Shown: positions 1-10,986, counted from the stretch's first letter. The stretch: 33,269 nucleotides of DNA from Shewanella sp. Isolate11 (GCF_022398315.1 NZ_JAKEVF010000010.1:937-34205), one strand, 5' to 3'. A program made the numbers and translations. Notes: a model not told the origin generated them from the letters alone.

Positions 1-114
1 AAGATGGTAGTAACACTAATCTGCCCAATCGCGATGGATGAAGGTCTACGTTTCGCAATCCGCGAAGGTGGCCGTACAGTTGGTGCTGGTGTTGTAGCGA
101 AAATCGTAGCTTAA
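1..114 (+). CDS. tuf: Elongation factor Tu, C-terminal end (partial)
   Basis: The window opens in frame inside a gene whose last 37 codons match the C-terminus of EF-Tu, including the block [18 protein letters not shown] just before the TAA stop. EF-Tu is the GTPase that brings aminoacyl-tRNA to the ribosomal A site; this end belongs to its third beta-barrel domain. The start and the GTPase domain lie upstream of the window. A tuf gene directly before the S10 operon is the usual gammaproteobacterial arrangement (end of the str operon), so this is probably the tufA copy. Confidence 0.95.
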   Translation, partial: KMVVTLICPIAMDEGLRFAIREGGRTVGAGVVAKIVA

Positions 115-140
115 TCGCCATCGATTTTAGCAATACCCTG

Positions 141-167
141 AAAAAGGCAGCTTAGGCTGCCTTTTTT
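141..167 (+). terminator. Intrinsic terminator after tuf
   Basis: GGCAGC (146-151) and GCTGCC (156-161) form a perfect stem with a TTAG loop, followed by six T at 162-167. Five A before the stem extend the pairing and could allow action on the other strand too. It separates the str operon from the S10 leader. Confidence 0.9.
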
Positions 168-220
168 ATTGCCTAAAATAAAGGGGGAGTGTTTGCTGAT
201 TAGTTCGCTAAAGATAAAAC

Positions 221-248
221 TGGCTTTTAAATTTGCAGAAAGTATAAT
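221..248 (+). promoter_or_regulatory. Candidate upstream S10 promoter
   Basis: A perfect TATAAT at 243-248 lies 16 bases after TGGCTT (221-226), a weak -35. The ten bases AGTATAATAC around it recur exactly at 321-330, so the S10 operon may have two tandem promoters. It is less certain than the downstream one because the -35 is poor. Confidence 0.4.
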
Positions 249-300
249 ACCGGCCACTTTGAAGGTTAGCACCTAAGTGGTGTTAATTCGTTCAACGGGG

Positions 301-328
301 TTGATCTCTAAATTCAGATCAGTATAAT
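301..328 (+). promoter_or_regulatory. S10 operon promoter
   Basis: TTGATC (301-306) and TATAAT (323-328) are 16 bases apart, a near-consensus sigma-70 promoter. Transcription would start near 335 and give a leader of about 165 bases before rpsJ, close to what is known for the E. coli S10 leader, which fits L4-mediated control. Confidence 0.75.
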
Positions 329-334
329 ACCCCC

Positions 335-411
335 TCGCCTTAACCATTAGGCGAAGATTGTCGGTTCTTAAAGCCGACGTAAAATAATACAGCGACTCCG
401 ATTTGGAGTCG
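335..411 (+). promoter_or_regulatory. S10 leader, upstream hairpins
   Basis: Three consecutive stems can be read: TCGCCT/AGGCGA (335-340 with 349-354), GTCGGTT/AGCCGAC (360-366 with 372-378, one G-T wobble) and CGACTCC/GGAGTCG (393-399 with 405-411, loop GATTT). They lie directly before the attenuator-like hairpin, as the early hairpins do in the E. coli S10 leader. The last is the likely counterpart of E. coli hairpin HD, by position only. Confidence 0.6.
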
Positions 412-418
412 AACGGTT

Positions 419-471
419 AAATCATCTCGCTCTGCTTTTCCAGAAAGGAAGAAGCTAGAGGGTGATTTTTT
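419..471 (+). promoter_or_regulatory. L4-responsive attenuator hairpin (HE-like) of the S10 leader
   Basis: AATCATC (419-425) pairs with GGTGATT (461-467) and the inner CTCGCTCTGCTT pairs imperfectly with AAGCTAGAG, giving a long stem ending in a run of six T (466-471). In E. coli the matching hairpin is where ribosomal protein L4 stimulates termination and also blocks S10 translation. Position, base composition and shape fit that element. L4 itself is encoded four genes into this operon. Binding is inferred. Confidence 0.7.
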
Positions 472-486
472 ATGTGTCCATTTTAG

Positions 487-810
<324 letters not shown>

Positions 811-837
811 TTGAGATCCTTAGAAGAGGTTTGAGAG

Positions 838-1476
838 ATGGCTATCGGTCTTATCGGTCGTAAAGTAGGTATGACTCGCATCTTCACTGAAGATGGTGCG
901 TCAATACCTGTAACAGTAATTGAAATTGCAGCTAACCGCGTTGCTCAAGTGAAAACTTTAGAAACTGACGGTTACCGTGCACTTCAAGTTACTACTGGTA
1001 CCAAAAAAGCTAATCGCATCACTAAACCAGAAGCAGGTCACTTTGCTAAGGCTGGCGTAGAAGCTGGTCGTGGTTTGTGGGAAATGCGTTTGGCTGATGG
1101 TGAAGGCGAAGGCATTGAAGTTGGTGCTGAGCTTAATGTTGATATCTTCGCTGACGTAGCGAAAGTTGATGTTACTGGTCAATCAAAAGGTAAAGGTTTC
1201 CAAGGCGGTATCAAGCGTTGGAATTTCCGTACCCAAGATGCAACACATGGTAACTCATTGGCACATAGAGCTAACGGTTCTATCGGTCAAAACCAAACAC
1301 CAGGTCGCGTTTTCAAAGGTAAGAAAATGTCTGGCCACATGGGTGCCGAGCGCGTTACTACTCAAAATCTAGACGTTGTACGTGTAGATGCTGAACGTAA
1401 CCTGCTATTGGTTAAGGGTGCAGTTCCAGGCGCTACTAATGGCGACCTGATCATCAAGCCTGCCGTTAAAGCTTAG
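838..1476 (+). CDS. rplC: 50S ribosomal protein L3
   Basis: A 212-residue L3, three residues longer than in E. coli. The extension that reaches toward the peptidyl transferase centre is recognisable as [20 protein letters not shown]; its glutamine is the residue methylated by PrmB in E. coli. L3 helps start 50S assembly by binding near the 3' end of 23S rRNA. It lies 27 bases after rpsJ with AGAGG ahead of the ATG, in a co-transcribed string. Confidence 0.98.
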   Translation: MAIGLIGRKVGMTRIFTEDGASIPVTVIEIAANRVAQVKTLETDGYRALQVTTGTKKANRITKPEAGHFAKAGVEAGRGLWEMRLADGEGEGIEVGAELNVDIFADVAKVDVTGQSKGKGFQGGIKRWNFRTQDATHGNSLAHRANGSIGQNQTPGRVFKGKKMSGHMGAERVTTQNLDVVRVDAERNLLLVKGAVPGATNGDLIIKPAVKA

Positions 1477-1492
1477 GTCTGAGGAGATAGTA

Positions 1493-2098
1493 ATGGAATT
1501 GGTATTGAAAGACGCACAGAGTGCTCTTGAAGTTTCCGAAACTACCTTCGGCCGTGACTTTAATGAAGCACTGGTTCATCAGGTAGTTGTAGCATACGCT
1601 GCAAACGCGCGTCAGGGCACTCGTGCTCAAAAGACTCGCGCAGAAGTAACTGGCTCTGGCAAAAAGCCATGGCGCCAAAAAGGTACTGGCCGTGCACGTG
1701 CTGGTACTGTTAAAGGCCCAATCTGGCGTGGCGGTGGCGTTTCTTTCGCTGCTAAAACACAAGATCACAGCCAAAAAGTTAACAAGAAGATGTACCGCGG
1801 AGCGCTTAAGAGCATTCTGTCTGAGTTAGTACGTCAAGATCGCCTTGTTGTCGTTGAGTCATTTGGTGTTGAAGCTCCTAAAACTAAAGAGCTGAAAGCT
1901 AAATTGGCAGAAATGAACCTGGAAGACGTTTTAATTGTTACTCCAGAAATTGACGAGAACTTGTTCTTAGCTGCACGCAACCTATACAAAGTTGACGTTC
2001 GTGACGTAGCTGGTATCGATCCAGTAAGTCTAATCGCGTTCAACAAAGTACTAGTTACTGCCGATGCTGTTAAGCAAATCGAGGAGATGCTGGGATGA
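1493..2098 (+). CDS. rplD: 50S ribosomal protein L4 (operon autoregulator)
   Basis: A 201-residue L4, the same length as E. coli. The basic loop around residues 44-98 ([27 protein letters not shown]) reaches into the wall of the peptide exit tunnel. In E. coli L4 also represses its own operon through the leader RNA, and a matching attenuator lies at 419-471 here. AGGAG precedes the ATG. The TGA stop overlaps the rplW start by four bases (ATGA), which suggests translational coupling. Confidence 0.98.
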   Translation: MELVLKDAQSALEVSETTFGRDFNEALVHQVVVAYAANARQGTRAQKTRAEVTGSGKKPWRQKGTGRARAGTVKGPIWRGGGVSFAAKTQDHSQKVNKKMYRGALKSILSELVRQDRLVVVESFGVEAPKTKELKAKLAEMNLEDVLIVTPEIDENLFLAARNLYKVDVRDVAGIDPVSLIAFNKVLVTADAVKQIEEMLG

Positions 2099-2394
2099 TA
2101 AGCGAAGAACGTTTGCTAAAAGTTATTCTAGCGCCACACATCTCTGAAAAGAGTACTGTATGCGCTGAAAATAACAACACGGTCGTTTTCCGTGTAGCTA
2201 TCGATGCGACTAAAGCTGAAGTTAAAGCTGCAGTAGCTAAGTTGTTCGAAGTTGAAGTTGATTCAGTTCGCACTCTAGTTAACAAAGGTAAAACCAAGCG
2301 TCACGGTGCCCGTACTGGCCGTCGTAGCGACTGGAAAAAAGCCTATGTGACTTTAGCTGCTGGTGCTGACATCGATTTCGTCGGCGCTGAGTAA
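2095..2394 (+). CDS. rplW: 50S ribosomal protein L23
   Basis: A 99-residue L23 starting [20 protein letters not shown], one residue shorter than E. coli. L23 lies at the exit of the peptide tunnel and is the docking site for trigger factor and SRP. The conserved [19 protein letters not shown] stretch near residues 65-85 supports the call. The start ATG overlaps the rplD stop, so it is probably translated by reinitiation. Confidence 0.98.
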   Translation: MISEERLLKVILAPHISEKSTVCAENNNTVVFRVAIDATKAEVKAAVAKLFEVEVDSVRTLVNKGKTKRHGARTGRRSDWKKAYVTLAAGADIDFVGAE

Positions 2395-2410
2395 GCAAAG
2401 GAGAATTATC

Positions 2411-3528
<1,118 letters not shown>

Positions 3529-3543
3529 TACGGGAGACTCAAG

Positions 3544-3876
3544 ATGGAAGTTTTAGCTAAACATCGTTTTGCCCGTACGTCGCCTCAAAAGTGTCGTTTG
3601 GTTGCAGATCAAATCCGTGGACTGCCTGTTGCTAAGGCTCTCGAAATTTTAACTTTCAGCCCTAAGAAAGCAGCAGTACTTGTTAAAAAAGTACTAGATT
3701 CTGCAATCGCCAATGCTGAGCACAACGAAGGTGCTGACATTGATGAGTTGAAAGTTGGAAAAGTCTTTGTAGATGAAGGTCCAACAATGAAGCGTATCAT
3801 GCCACGTGCCAAAGGCCGTGCTGATCGTATAATCAAGCGTACCAGCCACATCACTGTGGTTGTATCAGATCGCTAG
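3544..3876 (+). CDS. rplV: 50S ribosomal protein L22
   Basis: A 110-residue L22, equal in length to E. coli. Its beta-hairpin (around residues 80-99, [18 protein letters not shown]) lines the peptide tunnel opposite L4, where erythromycin-resistance changes map in other bacteria; no deletion or insertion is seen here. The start follows GGGAG at 3532. Co-transcribed in the S10 operon. Confidence 0.98.
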   Translation: MEVLAKHRFARTSPQKCRLVADQIRGLPVAKALEILTFSPKKAAVLVKKVLDSAIANAEHNEGADIDELKVGKVFVDEGPTMKRIMPRAKGRADRIIKRTSHITVVVSDR

Positions 3877-3885
3877 GAGTTAGCA

Positions 3886-4575
3886 ATGGGACAGAAAGTA
3901 CATCCTAATGGTATCCGTCTGGGTATCACTAAGCCTTGGATCTCGACTTGGTACGCTGATAAATCAGATTATGCCAATAACTTGAGCAGTGACTGGGAAG
4001 TGCGTAAGTTTCTAGAAAAGAAACTTAAGCAAGCTTCAGTCTCTAAGATTGTTATCGAGCGTCCAGCGAAGAGTGTTCGCGTTACTATTCACACTGCCCG
4101 TCCAGGTGTTGTGATTGGTAAGAAAGGTGAAGACGTTGAAAAGTTGCGCAACCAAGTTGCCAAGTTGACTGGTATTCCAGCTCAAATCAACATCGCTGAA
4201 ATCCGTAAGCCTGAGCTAGATGCGAAGCTTGTTGCCGAAGGCATCGCTTCACAGCTAGAGCGTCGTGTTATGTTCCGTCGTGCTATGAAGCGCGCTGTAC
4301 AAAACGCAATGCGTCTTGGTGCTAAGGGTATTAAAGTTGAAGTGAGCGGCCGTCTAGGCGGTGCTGAGATTGCGCGTTCAGAGTGGTATCGTGAAGGTCG
4401 TGTGCCTCTACATACACTGCGTGCTGATATCGACTACTCTACTGCAGAAAGTCACACTCAATACGGTGTGATCGGCGTTAAAGTTTGGGTCTTCAAAGGT
4501 GAAGTTCTAGACGGCGTTGTACCTGCACTAGAAGAGCCGAAACAGCAGCCGAAGCGTAAGCCTCGCGGTAAATAG
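3886..4575 (+). CDS. rpsC: 30S ribosomal protein S3
   Basis: A 229-residue S3. The N-terminal half has a type II KH domain with the loop [13 protein letters not shown] near residues 65-77. The C-terminal domain contains the [22 protein letters not shown] signature region. S3 forms the mRNA entry helicase site with S4 and S5. The C-terminus is a short basic, proline-rich tail ([14 protein letters not shown]). Ten bases separate it from rplV; TAGGAG precedes the ATG. Confidence 0.98.
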   Translation: MGQKVHPNGIRLGITKPWISTWYADKSDYANNLSSDWEVRKFLEKKLKQASVSKIVIERPAKSVRVTIHTARPGVVIGKKGEDVEKLRNQVAKLTGIPAQINIAEIRKPELDAKLVAEGIASQLERRVMFRRAMKRAVQNAMRLGAKGIKVEVSGRLGGAEIARSEWYREGRVPLHTLRADIDYSTAESHTQYGVIGVKVWVFKGEVLDGVVPALEEPKQQPKRKPRGK

Positions 4576-4586
4576 GAGAGCTGGCA

Positions 4587-4997
4587 ATGCTGCAACCAAA
4601 ACGAATGAAGTTTCGCAAAATGTTCAAAGGCCGCAACCGTGGTCTTGCGAACGGCACTGAAGTAAGCTTCGGTGAATTCGGTCTGAAGGCTGTTGGACGT
4701 GGTCGTCTAACTGCTCGTCAAATCGAATCTGCGCGTCGTGCTATGACACGTCACATTAAACGTCAAGGTCAAATTTGGATTCGTGTTTTCCCTGACAAGC
4801 CAATTACCTCTAAGCCTCTTGAAGTGCGTATGGGTAAAGGTAAGGGTAACGTAGAATACTGGGTTTGCCAGATTCAACCTGGTAAGGTGCTTTATGAGAT
4901 GAATGGCGTATCAGAAGAGCTAGCGCGTGAAGCGTTTACTCTTGCTGCTGCTAAGCTTCCTATTAAGACTACCTTCGTAACTAAGACGGTGATGTAA
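4587..4997 (+). CDS. rplP: 50S ribosomal protein L16
   Basis: A 136-residue L16, matching E. coli in length and starting [20 protein letters not shown]16 organises the A-site region and 5S rRNA contacts of the large subunit. The arginine near residue 81 (EVRMGKGKG), hydroxylated by RoxA in E. coli, is present. Its stop TAA shares one base with the rpmC start (TAATG), indicating coupled translation. Confidence 0.98.
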   Translation: MLQPKRMKFRKMFKGRNRGLANGTEVSFGEFGLKAVGRGRLTARQIESARRAMTRHIKRQGQIWIRVFPDKPITSKPLEVRMGKGKGNVEYWVCQIQPGKVLYEMNGVSEELAREAFTLAAAKLPIKTTFVTKTVM

Positions 4998-5188
4998 TGA
5001 AAGCGAGCGAACTAACACAGAAGAGCGTTGAAGAATTGAACGCTGAACTGCTTGGTCTGCTGCGTGAGCAGTTTAATCTGCGTATGCAACACGCCACTGG
5101 TCAGTTGTCTCAAACTCATCAGCTTAAAATCGTGCGTCGTAACATTGCGCGCGTTAAGACCATTATTACTTCTAAGGCGGGTGCATAA
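4997..5188 (+). CDS. rpmC: 50S ribosomal protein L29
   Basis: A 63-residue L29, a two-helix protein near the peptide tunnel exit that neighbours L23. It starts [15 protein letters not shown] and holds the conserved [10 protein letters not shown] stretch. It overlaps both neighbours by one base as TAATG at each junction, so rplP, rpmC and rpsQ are probably translated as a coupled unit. Confidence 0.97.
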   Translation: MKASELTQKSVEELNAELLGLLREQFNLRMQHATGQLSQTHQLKIVRRNIARVKTIITSKAGA

Positions 5189-5436
5189 TGTCTGATAAAA
5201 TCCGTACTTTGCAAGGTCGAGTACTTAGCGACAAGATGGACAAGTCTATCACTGTTGCTATTGAACGTAAGGTTAAACACCCTCTATACGGGAAGTTTAT
5301 CAAGCGTACTACTAAGATCCATGCACATGACGAAACAAATCAGTGTAATGCTGGCGATATCGTGACTATTCGCGAATGCCGTCCGCTGTCAAAGACTAAG
5401 TCTTGGACTCTGGTTGAAGTAGTAACAAAAGCCTAA
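5188..5436 (+). CDS. rpsQ: 30S ribosomal protein S17
   Basis: An 82-residue S17 with an OB fold that binds helix 11 of 16S rRNA early in assembly. The family signature [21 protein letters not shown] is near residues 56-76. It is the last gene of the S10 operon: a terminator hairpin begins 19 bases after the stop. Confidence 0.98.
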   Translation: MSDKIRTLQGRVLSDKMDKSITVAIERKVKHPLYGKFIKRTTKIHAHDETNQCNAGDIVTIRECRPLSKTKSWTLVEVVTKA

Positions 5437-5454
5437 TTATTTAGGCATTTAGCG

Positions 5455-5489
5455 AAACGGCTCCTTTTGACGGAGCCGTTTTTATTTTT
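5455..5489 (+). terminator. Terminator between the S10 and spc operons
   Basis: AAACGGCTCC (5455-5464) and GGAGCCGTTT (5472-5481) make a perfect ten-pair stem with a seven-base loop, followed by the T-rich run TTTTTATTTTTA. It ends the S10 operon, although some read-through is likely. The spc operon has its own promoter just downstream. Confidence 0.9.
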
Positions 5490-5514
5490 AGTACTATCCT
5501 TTCCTATTTGGTGG

Positions 5515-5523
5515 TGTTATACT
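5515..5523 (+). promoter_or_regulatory. spc operon promoter (extended -10)
   Basis: TGTTATACT holds an extended -10 (TG, one base, TATACT at 5518-5523). No good -35 is found at 16-18 bases, which is common when the TG element is present. The expected start near 5530 gives an 85-base leader to rplN. CCATTTT (5530-5536) and AAAATGG (5554-5560) can pair at the very 5' end of that leader. Confidence 0.6.
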
Positions 5524-5614
5524 TGCGCGCCATTTTGGTCATTAATATGGTCTAAAATGGTTAAATATGCCCCAATTGTGGGATTTGTGAAGTAACGATA
5601 GCGGAGCACTTAAA

Positions 5615-5983
5615 ATGATCCAAATGCAATCGACTCTAGAAGTCGCCTGTAACAGTGGCGCTCGTAGAGTTCAGTGTATTAAGGTCTTGGGTGGCTCTCA
5701 TCGTCGTTATGCCGGTATCGGCGACGTCATCAAGGTTTCTGTAAAGGAAGCCATTCCTCGCGGTAAAGCGAAGAAAGGTGATGTGTATAACGCGGTGGTA
5801 GTCCGTACTAAGAAAGGCGTACGTCGTCCAGATGGTTCTGTCATTCGCTTCGATCGAAATGCAGCGGTTTTGCTTAACGCAAACCTTGCACCGATTGGTA
5901 CTCGTATTTTTGGACCAGTGACGCGTGAATTGCGTACAGAACAATTTATGAAAATTGTTTCTCTGGCACCAGAAGTACTGTAA
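5615..5983 (+). CDS. rplN: 50S ribosomal protein L14
   Basis: A 122-residue L14, one shorter than E. coli. It starts [19 protein letters not shown] and carries the signature block [17 protein letters not shown]14 is part of the subunit interface and is where the silencing factor RsfS binds. It is the first gene of the spc operon, with GGAG at 5602 before the ATG. Confidence 0.98.
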   Translation: MIQMQSTLEVACNSGARRVQCIKVLGGSHRRYAGIGDVIKVSVKEAIPRGKAKKGDVYNAVVVRTKKGVRRPDGSVIRFDRNAAVLLNANLAPIGTRIFGPVTRELRTEQFMKIVSLAPEVL

Positions 5984-5994
5984 GGAGCTTCAAA

Positions 5995-6309
5995 ATGGCA
6001 GCTAAAATCCGTCGCGAAGACGAAGTAATTGTACTAGCAGGTAAAGACAAGGGTAAACGCGGTAAGGTTTCTCAAGTTTTACCAACTGGTAAATTAATTG
6101 TAGAAGGCATCAATCTTATCAAGAAGCACCAAAAGCCTAACCCACAACTGGGTGTGACTGGTGGTATTGTTGAGAAAGAAGCACCAATACAAGCATCAAA
6201 TGTAGCGATTTTCAACTCTGCTTCTGGCAAAGCTGATCGCGTTGGTTTCCGATTTGAAGACGGCCAAAAGGTTCGTTTCTTTAAGTCGAACAGTGAACTC
6301 ATTAAGTAA
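5995..6309 (+). CDS. rplX: 50S ribosomal protein L24
   Basis: A 104-residue L24 with the N-terminal KOW motif [16 protein letters not shown] near residues 10-25. L24 binds the 5' end of 23S rRNA and helps nucleate 50S assembly. AAGGAG at 5982-5987 precedes the ATG by seven bases; eleven bases separate it from rplN. Confidence 0.98.
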   Translation: MAAKIRREDEVIVLAGKDKGKRGKVSQVLPTGKLIVEGINLIKKHQKPNPQLGVTGGIVEKEAPIQASNVAIFNSASGKADRVGFRFEDGQKVRFFKSNSELIK

Positions 6310-6321
6310 TTGGAGTAAACG

Positions 6322-6861
6322 ATGGCGAAACTGCATGATAAATACAAAGAGACTGTTATCGCTGAACTTGCTAAGAAGTTCGGTTATACCAGTGTCATGC
6401 AAGTCCCTCGGATTGAGAAAATCACCCTTAACATGGGTGTTGGCGAAGCTGTAGCAGATAAGAAAGTTATGGAGCACGCGCTTCGTGACATGACTGCTAT
6501 CGCTGGTCAAAAGCCAGTAGTAACTGTAGCTCGTAAATCAGTTGCTGGTTTTAAAATCCGTGATGGCTACCCGATCGGCTGTAAGGTAACTCTGCGTGGC
6601 GAACGCATGTGGGAGTTCCTTGAGCGTTTAGTTGATATCGCAATCCCGCGTATCCGTGACTTCCGTGGTTTGAGCGCTAAGTCGTTCGACGGACGCGGTA
6701 ACTACGCAATGGGTGTACGTGAGCAAATCATCTTCCCGGAAATCGATTACGATAAAATCGACAAAATCCGTGGTATGGATATTGTTATCACTACTACTGC
6801 GAAGAATGACGAAGAAGGCCGTGCTTTATTAGACGCCTTTAACTTCCCATTCAAGAAATAA
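6322..6861 (+). CDS. rplE: 50S ribosomal protein L5
   Basis: A 179-residue L5, the E. coli length. L5 binds 5S rRNA and contacts S13 and P-site tRNA across the subunit interface. The block [15 protein letters not shown] near residues 29-43 is the family signature. In E. coli, S8 represses the spc operon by binding RNA around the rplE start; the 6290-6345 stretch here, with TTGGAG and MAKLHDKYK, is the place to look for that site. I did not resolve its full secondary structure. Confidence 0.98.
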   Translation: MAKLHDKYKETVIAELAKKFGYTSVMQVPRIEKITLNMGVGEAVADKKVMEHALRDMTAIAGQKPVVTVARKSVAGFKIRDGYPIGCKVTLRGERMWEFLERLVDIAIPRIRDFRGLSAKSFDGRGNYAMGVREQIIFPEIDYDKIDKIRGMDIVITTTAKNDEEGRALLDAFNFPFKK

Positions 6862-6871
6862 GGGTAGCGAA

Positions 6872-7177
6872 ATGGCAAAAAGTTCAATGAAAGCACGTGA
6901 AGCAAAACGTGCAAAGCTCGTGGCTAAGTATGCTGAAAAGCGTCTAGCTCTTAAGGCTATCATTAGCAATCCAACAACTTCTGACGAAGATCGTTGGGAT
7001 GCAGTTCTTAAGCTGCAAGGTCTACCACGTGACTCAAGTTCTGCGCGTCAGCGCAATCGTTGTAGTCAAACTGGTCGCCCACATGGTTTCCTACGCAAGT
7101 TCGGCTTAAGCCGTATCAAATTGCGTGAAGCTACCATGCGTGGTGAAGTTCCTGGTCTGCGTAAGGCCAGCTGGTAA
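6872..7177 (+). CDS. rpsN: 30S ribosomal protein S14 (zinc-free type)
   Basis: A 101-residue long-form S14. The paired CxxC zinc motifs of the short form are missing; only one cysteine is seen, in [21 protein letters not shown], the C-terminal signature. S14 sits in the 30S head next to S3 and S10. It is co-transcribed with rplE, ten bases downstream. Confidence 0.97.
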   Translation: MAKSSMKAREAKRAKLVAKYAEKRLALKAIISNPTTSDEDRWDAVLKLQGLPRDSSSARQRNRCSQTGRPHGFLRKFGLSRIKLREATMRGEVPGLRKASW

Positions 7178-7200
7178 TACTTGTCACGGAGTAAGCTAAT

Positions 7201-7593
7201 ATGAGCATGCAAGATCCAATTGCGGATATGTTAACTCGCATTCGTAACGGCCAAGCTGCTAACAAAGTATCAGTATCTATGCCTTCTGCTAAGCTAAAAG
7301 TTGCCATCGCGCAAACGCTTAAAGAAGAAGGTTACATCACTGATTACGCCGTAGCAGGCGAAGCCAAGCCGGTTTTAGAAATCACTTTAAAGTATTTCCA
7401 AGGCCAACCAGTCGTTGAGACTATCCAGCGCGTAAGTCGTCCTGGTCTTCGTATTTACAAAGGTAAAAACGATCTACCAAAGGTGATGGGCGGTCTGGGT
7501 GTCGCAATCGTGTCCACTTCTAAAGGTTTGATGACTGATCGTGCCGCCCGCCAAAATGGCATGGGTGGAGAAGTTATCTGCTACGTAGCATAA
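7201..7593 (+). CDS. rpsH: 30S ribosomal protein S8
   Basis: A 130-residue S8, the usual length. It binds the central domain of 16S rRNA and in E. coli is the translational repressor of the spc operon. It starts [18 protein letters not shown] and its C-terminal signature is the [20 protein letters not shown] region near residues 101-120. ACGGAG precedes the start. Confidence 0.98.
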   Translation: MSMQDPIADMLTRIRNGQAANKVSVSMPSAKLKVAIAQTLKEEGYITDYAVAGEAKPVLEITLKYFQGQPVVETIQRVSRPGLRIYKGKNDLPKVMGGLGVAIVSTSKGLMTDRAARQNGMGGEVICYVA

Positions 7594-7603
7594 GGAGCTA
7601 GCC

Positions 7604-8134
7604 ATGTCTCGTGTCGCAAAAGCACCAGTCGCTATTCCTGCAGGCGTAGAAGTGACTTTGAACGAACAAACTATCACCGTAAAAGGTACTAAAGGTAGTT
7701 TGACTCGAGTAATTAACACTGACGTTGCTGTTGTTGTTGAAAACAATGAAGTTAAGTGTTCACCAGCTGAAGGTGTTGCTTCTGCAGCACAAGCCGGTAC
7801 TGCTCGAGCTTTAATCAACAACATGGTTGTTGGTGTTAGCGAAGGTTTCGAAAGAAAACTGACTCTAGTTGGTGTTGGTTACCGTGCAAAAATTGCTGGT
7901 GACGGTATCGACCTGACTTTAGGTTTTTCTCACCCTCTAGTACACCAGCTTCCTGACGGCGTAACTGCAGAGTGCCCATCACAAACTGAAATCGTACTGA
8001 AAGGTACAGATAAGCAGTTGATCGGCCAAGTTGCTGCAGAGATTCGTGGCTACCGTCCACCAGAGCCTTATAAAGGTAAGGGTGTTCGTTATGCTGATGA
8101 ACAAGTACGCCGTAAAGAGGCTAAGAAGAAGTAG
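7604..8134 (+). CDS. rplF: 50S ribosomal protein L6
   Basis: A 176-residue L6, one shorter than E. coli. It has two similar domains; the second ends with [19 protein letters not shown] near residues 148-166, the family signature. L6 lies near the factor-binding (sarcin-ricin) region. It follows rpsH by ten bases with AAGGAG in front of the ATG. Confidence 0.98.
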   Translation: MSRVAKAPVAIPAGVEVTLNEQTITVKGTKGSLTRVINTDVAVVVENNEVKCSPAEGVASAAQAGTARALINNMVVGVSEGFERKLTLVGVGYRAKIAGDGIDLTLGFSHPLVHQLPDGVTAECPSQTEIVLKGTDKQLIGQVAAEIRGYRPPEPYKGKGVRYADEQVRRKEAKKK

Positions 8135-8144
8135 GTAACGCGAT

Positions 8145-8495
8145 ATGGATAAGAAAACATCTCGCTTACGCCGCGCTACTCGCGCCCGTAAGAAGATCCA
8201 AGAGCTGGGCGTTAACCGTCTGGTTGTACATCGTACACCACGTCACACGTACGCACAGGTTATTGATGCCAACGCGCAAGTTGTGGCGGCAGCTTCTACT
8301 GCTGAAAAAGCGGTATCAGAGCAGCTTAAATACACAGGTAACGTAGATGCAGCTAAAGCCGTAGGTAAAACTATCGCTGAGCGTGCAATCGAGAAAGGCG
8401 TAACTGTAGTTGCATTCGATCGTTCCGGCTTTAAGTATCATGGTCGCGTTGCTGCATTAGCAGACGCTGCTCGTGAAGCTGGCCTACAGTTCTAA
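8145..8495 (+). CDS. rplR: 50S ribosomal protein L18
   Basis: A 116-residue L18, which with L5 and L25 forms the 5S rRNA complex. The very basic N-terminus ([19 protein letters not shown]) binds RNA. The C-terminal [24 protein letters not shown] block is typical of bacterial L18. No strong Shine-Dalgarno is seen (GTAACGCG), so coupling to rplF, ten bases upstream, is likely. Confidence 0.97.
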   Translation: MDKKTSRLRRATRARKKIQELGVNRLVVHRTPRHTYAQVIDANAQVVAAASTAEKAVSEQLKYTGNVDAAKAVGKTIAERAIEKGVTVVAFDRSGFKYHGRVAALADAAREAGLQF

Positions 8496-8508
8496 GGAAT
8501 GATTAAAA

Positions 8509-9012
8509 ATGGCTAAATTTGAAGCTCAACAAAAAGACGATCTGCAAGAGAAATTAGTTGCAGTAAATCGTGTTTCTAAAGTAGTTAAAGGCGGACGTAT
8601 CTTTAGCTTCACTGCACTAACTGTAGTGGGTGATGGTAACGGTAAAGTCGGCTATGGCTATGGTAAAGCGCGTGAAGTACCTGCAGCAATTCAGAAAGCA
8701 ATGGAAAAGGCTCGCCGTAACATTGTTTCTGTTGAACTTGTAAATGGTACTTTGCACCACCCTGTTAAGGGCCGTCATACTGGTTCGCGTGTTTACATGC
8801 AACCAGCATCTGAAGGTACTGGTATTATTGCCGGTGGTGCGATGCGTGCCGTATTGGAAGTAGCAGGCGTTCATAACGTACTGTCAAAAGCATACGGTTC
8901 TACTAACCCGATCAACATCGTTCGCGCAACTGTAGATGCGTTGGTGCACATGAAGTCACCATCACAAATCGCAGCTAAGCGTGGCCTGAATGTTGATGAA
9001 ATTCGAGGTTAA
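8509..9012 (+). CDS. rpsE: 30S ribosomal protein S5
   Basis: A 167-residue S5. The N-terminal double-stranded-RNA-like domain holds the family signature region [20 protein letters not shown] near residues 27-46. S5 with S3 and S4 surrounds the mRNA entry and influences accuracy; changes near residue 20-28 give spectinomycin resistance elsewhere, and none is evident here. AAGGA precedes the ATG. Confidence 0.98.
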   Translation: MAKFEAQQKDDLQEKLVAVNRVSKVVKGGRIFSFTALTVVGDGNGKVGYGYGKAREVPAAIQKAMEKARRNIVSVELVNGTLHHPVKGRHTGSRVYMQPASEGTGIIAGGAMRAVLEVAGVHNVLSKAYGSTNPINIVRATVDALVHMKSPSQIAAKRGLNVDEIRG

Positions 9013-9017
9013 GCACC

Positions 9018-9200
9018 ATGGCTACTAAAACTTTAAAAGTAACTCAGACTAAGAGTTCAATTGGACGTTTGCCAAAGCATCGTGCAACTTTGACTGGTCT
9101 AGGTCTACGCCGTATTAATCACACTGTTGAACTTGAGGATACTCCTGCTGTTCGCGGTATGATTAACAAGGTTTACTACATGGTCAAGGTGGAGGATTAA
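9018..9200 (+). CDS. rpmD: 50S ribosomal protein L30
   Basis: A 60-residue L30, a small beta-alpha-beta protein of the large subunit. The conserved [21 protein letters not shown] block is near residues 12-32. It starts five bases after rpsE, with a Shine-Dalgarno (GAGG) inside the end of rpsE, so translation is probably coupled. Confidence 0.97.
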   Translation: MATKTLKVTQTKSSIGRLPKHRATLTGLGLRRINHTVELEDTPAVRGMINKVYYMVKVED

Positions 9201-9203
9201 TCA

Positions 9204-9638
9204 ATGAAATTGAATACTCTATCTCCAGCTGCAGGTTCTAAATCAGCAGCTAAGCGTGTAGGTCGCGGTATCGGTTCTGGCCTAGGTAAGACTGCTGGTC
9301 GCGGTCACAAAGGTCAGAAGTCTCGTTCAGGCGGCGGCGTTCGTGTCGGTTTCGAAGGTGGTCAAATGCCACTTAAGATCCGTTTGCCGAAATTCGGTTT
9401 TACTTCGCGTAAAGCGATGGTAACTGCTGAAATTCGTATCAGCGAATTAGCTAAAGTTAACGGTGATGTTGTCGACTTAAATGCACTGAAAGATGCGAAT
9501 TTAGTTACTCGCAACATACAGTTTGCTAAAGTCGTTCTTTCAGGTACCATTGAACGCCCAGTGACCGTAAAAGGTCTCAAGGTAACCAAAGGTGCACGTG
9601 CAGCTATCGAAGCTGCCGGCGGAAAGATCGAGGAATAA
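9204..9638 (+). CDS. rplO: 50S ribosomal protein L15
   Basis: A 144-residue L15, equal to E. coli in length. The glycine-rich, basic N-terminal extension ([21 protein letters not shown]) threads into 23S rRNA. The globular C-terminal part includes [22 protein letters not shown]. It is three bases after rpmD, with GGAGG overlapping the rpmD end. Confidence 0.98.
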   Translation: MKLNTLSPAAGSKSAAKRVGRGIGSGLGKTAGRGHKGQKSRSGGGVRVGFEGGQMPLKIRLPKFGFTSRKAMVTAEIRISELAKVNGDVVDLNALKDANLVTRNIQFAKVVLSGTIERPVTVKGLKVTKGARAAIEAAGGKIEE

Positions 9639-9645
9639 TACGTCG

Positions 9646-10986
9646 ATGGCAAAACCAGGACTTGATTTAAAAAGCGCGAAAGGCGGTTTATCAGAATTGA
9701 AAACTCGTCTCCTGTTCGTGATTGGTGCGATTATCGTCTTTAGAGCCGGTTCGTTCGTACCAATTCCTGGTATTGACGCAGCTGTATTAGCAGAGCTGTT
9801 TAATCAGCAGAAGGGTACCATCTTAGGCATGTTTAACATGTTCTCTGGTGGCGCCCTTGAACGTGCTTCTATCTTTGCATTAGGTATCATGCCGTATATT
9901 TCGGCATCGATTATCATGCAATTATTGACTGTAGTTCACCCTGCACTTGCTGAACTGAAAAAGGAAGGCGAGTCAGGACGTAAGAAGATCAGTCAATATA
10001 CACGATACGGCACATTGGTCTTGGGTACATTCCAAGCAGTCGGTATTGCAACCGGTTTACCAAATTTAGTACCAGGCTTAGTTGTAAACTTAGGCCTTGG
10101 TTTCTATTTTGTAGCGGTTGTGAGTCTAGTAACAGGAACCATGTTCCTAATGTGGCTAGGTGAACAAATTACCGAACGAGGCATAGGTAACGGTATCTCG
10201 ATTCTTATTTTCGCAGGTATTGTTGCTGGTCTACCATCTGCTATCGGCCAAACGGCTGAGCAGGCGCGTCAAGGCGACTTGAACGTACTCGTTTTATTGT
10301 TGATTGCAGTAATTGTATTTGCTGTGACCTATTTTGTAGTGTTTGTTGAGCGTGGACAACGTCGTATCGTTGTTAACTATGCTAAGCGTCAGCAAGGCCG
10401 TAAGGTTTTTGCAGCGCAAAGCACTCACTTACCACTGAAGGTCAACATGGCAGGTGTAATTCCACCAATCTTTGCGTCAAGCATCATTTTGTTCCCAGGC
10501 ACACTGGCTCAGTGGTTTGGTCAAAATGAAGGGTTATCTTGGTTAAGTGATTTTTCACTTGCTGTTTCACCAGGACAACCGCTTTACTCATTATTGTATG
10601 CAACAGCGATTATTTTCTTCTGTTTCTTCTACACCGCGTTGGTATTTAACCCACGTGAAACAGCTGATAACTTGAAGAAGAGTGGTGCGTTTATTCCCGG
10701 GATCCGTCCTGGAGAACAGACTTCGCGTTACATAGATAAAGTAATGACCCGCCTAACATTGGCCGGTGCACTATATATTACCTTTATCTGTTTAATTCCG
10801 GAGTTCATGTTAATCGCGTGGAAGGTACAGTTCTACTTTGGCGGTACCTCACTACTAATTATGGTAGTCGTGATCATGGACTTCATGGCTCAGGTTCAGA
10901 CCCATATGATGTCTCATCAGTATGAGTCTGTGATGAAGAAAGCTAACCTAGTTAACAAAGCGAATTTAGATCGCTTTGGACGCTAA
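9646..10986 (+). CDS. secY: Protein translocase channel subunit SecY
   Basis: A 446-residue SecY, the pore of the SecYEG translocon in the inner membrane, with ten hydrophobic segments. The ATG at 9646 is chosen over one at 9592 because it gives the family start [19 protein letters not shown] and uses GAGGA at 9630; the longer frame would overlap rplO. Recognisable blocks are [18 protein letters not shown] (around residues 80-97), [17 protein letters not shown] (near 179-195), and the cytosolic loop [12 protein letters not shown] (near 350). It follows rplO by seven bases. Confidence 0.98.
   Translation: MAKPGLDLKSAKGGLSELKTRLLFVIGAIIVFRAGSFVPIPGIDAAVLAELFNQQKGTILGMFNMFSGGALERASIFALGIMPYISASIIMQLLTVVHPALAELKKEGESGRKKISQYTRYGTLVLGTFQAVGIATGLPNLVPGLVVNLGLGFYFVAVVSLVTGTMFLMWLGEQITERGIGNGISILIFAGIVAGLPSAIGQTAEQARQGDLNVLVLLLIAVIVFAVTYFVVFVERGQRRIVVNYAKRQQGRKVFAAQSTHLPLKVNMAGVIPPIFASSIILFPGTLAQWFGQNEGLSWLSDFSLAVSPGQPLYSLLYATAIIFFCFFYTALVFNPRETADNLKKSGAFIPGIRPGEQTSRYIDKVMTRLTLAGALYITFICLIPEFMLIAWKVQFYFGGTSLLIMVVVIMDFMAQVQTHMMSHQYESVMKKANLVNKANLDRFGR

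Noticed and set aside
2363..2410. Longer rplB reading frame from an upstream ATG
   Set aside because: It overlaps the rplW end; the ATG at 2411 has AAAGGAG and gives the family N-terminus.
9592..9645. Longer secY frame starting inside rplO
   Set aside because: The added 18 residues are a frame-shifted reading of rplO; the ATG at 9646 gives the conserved N-terminus.
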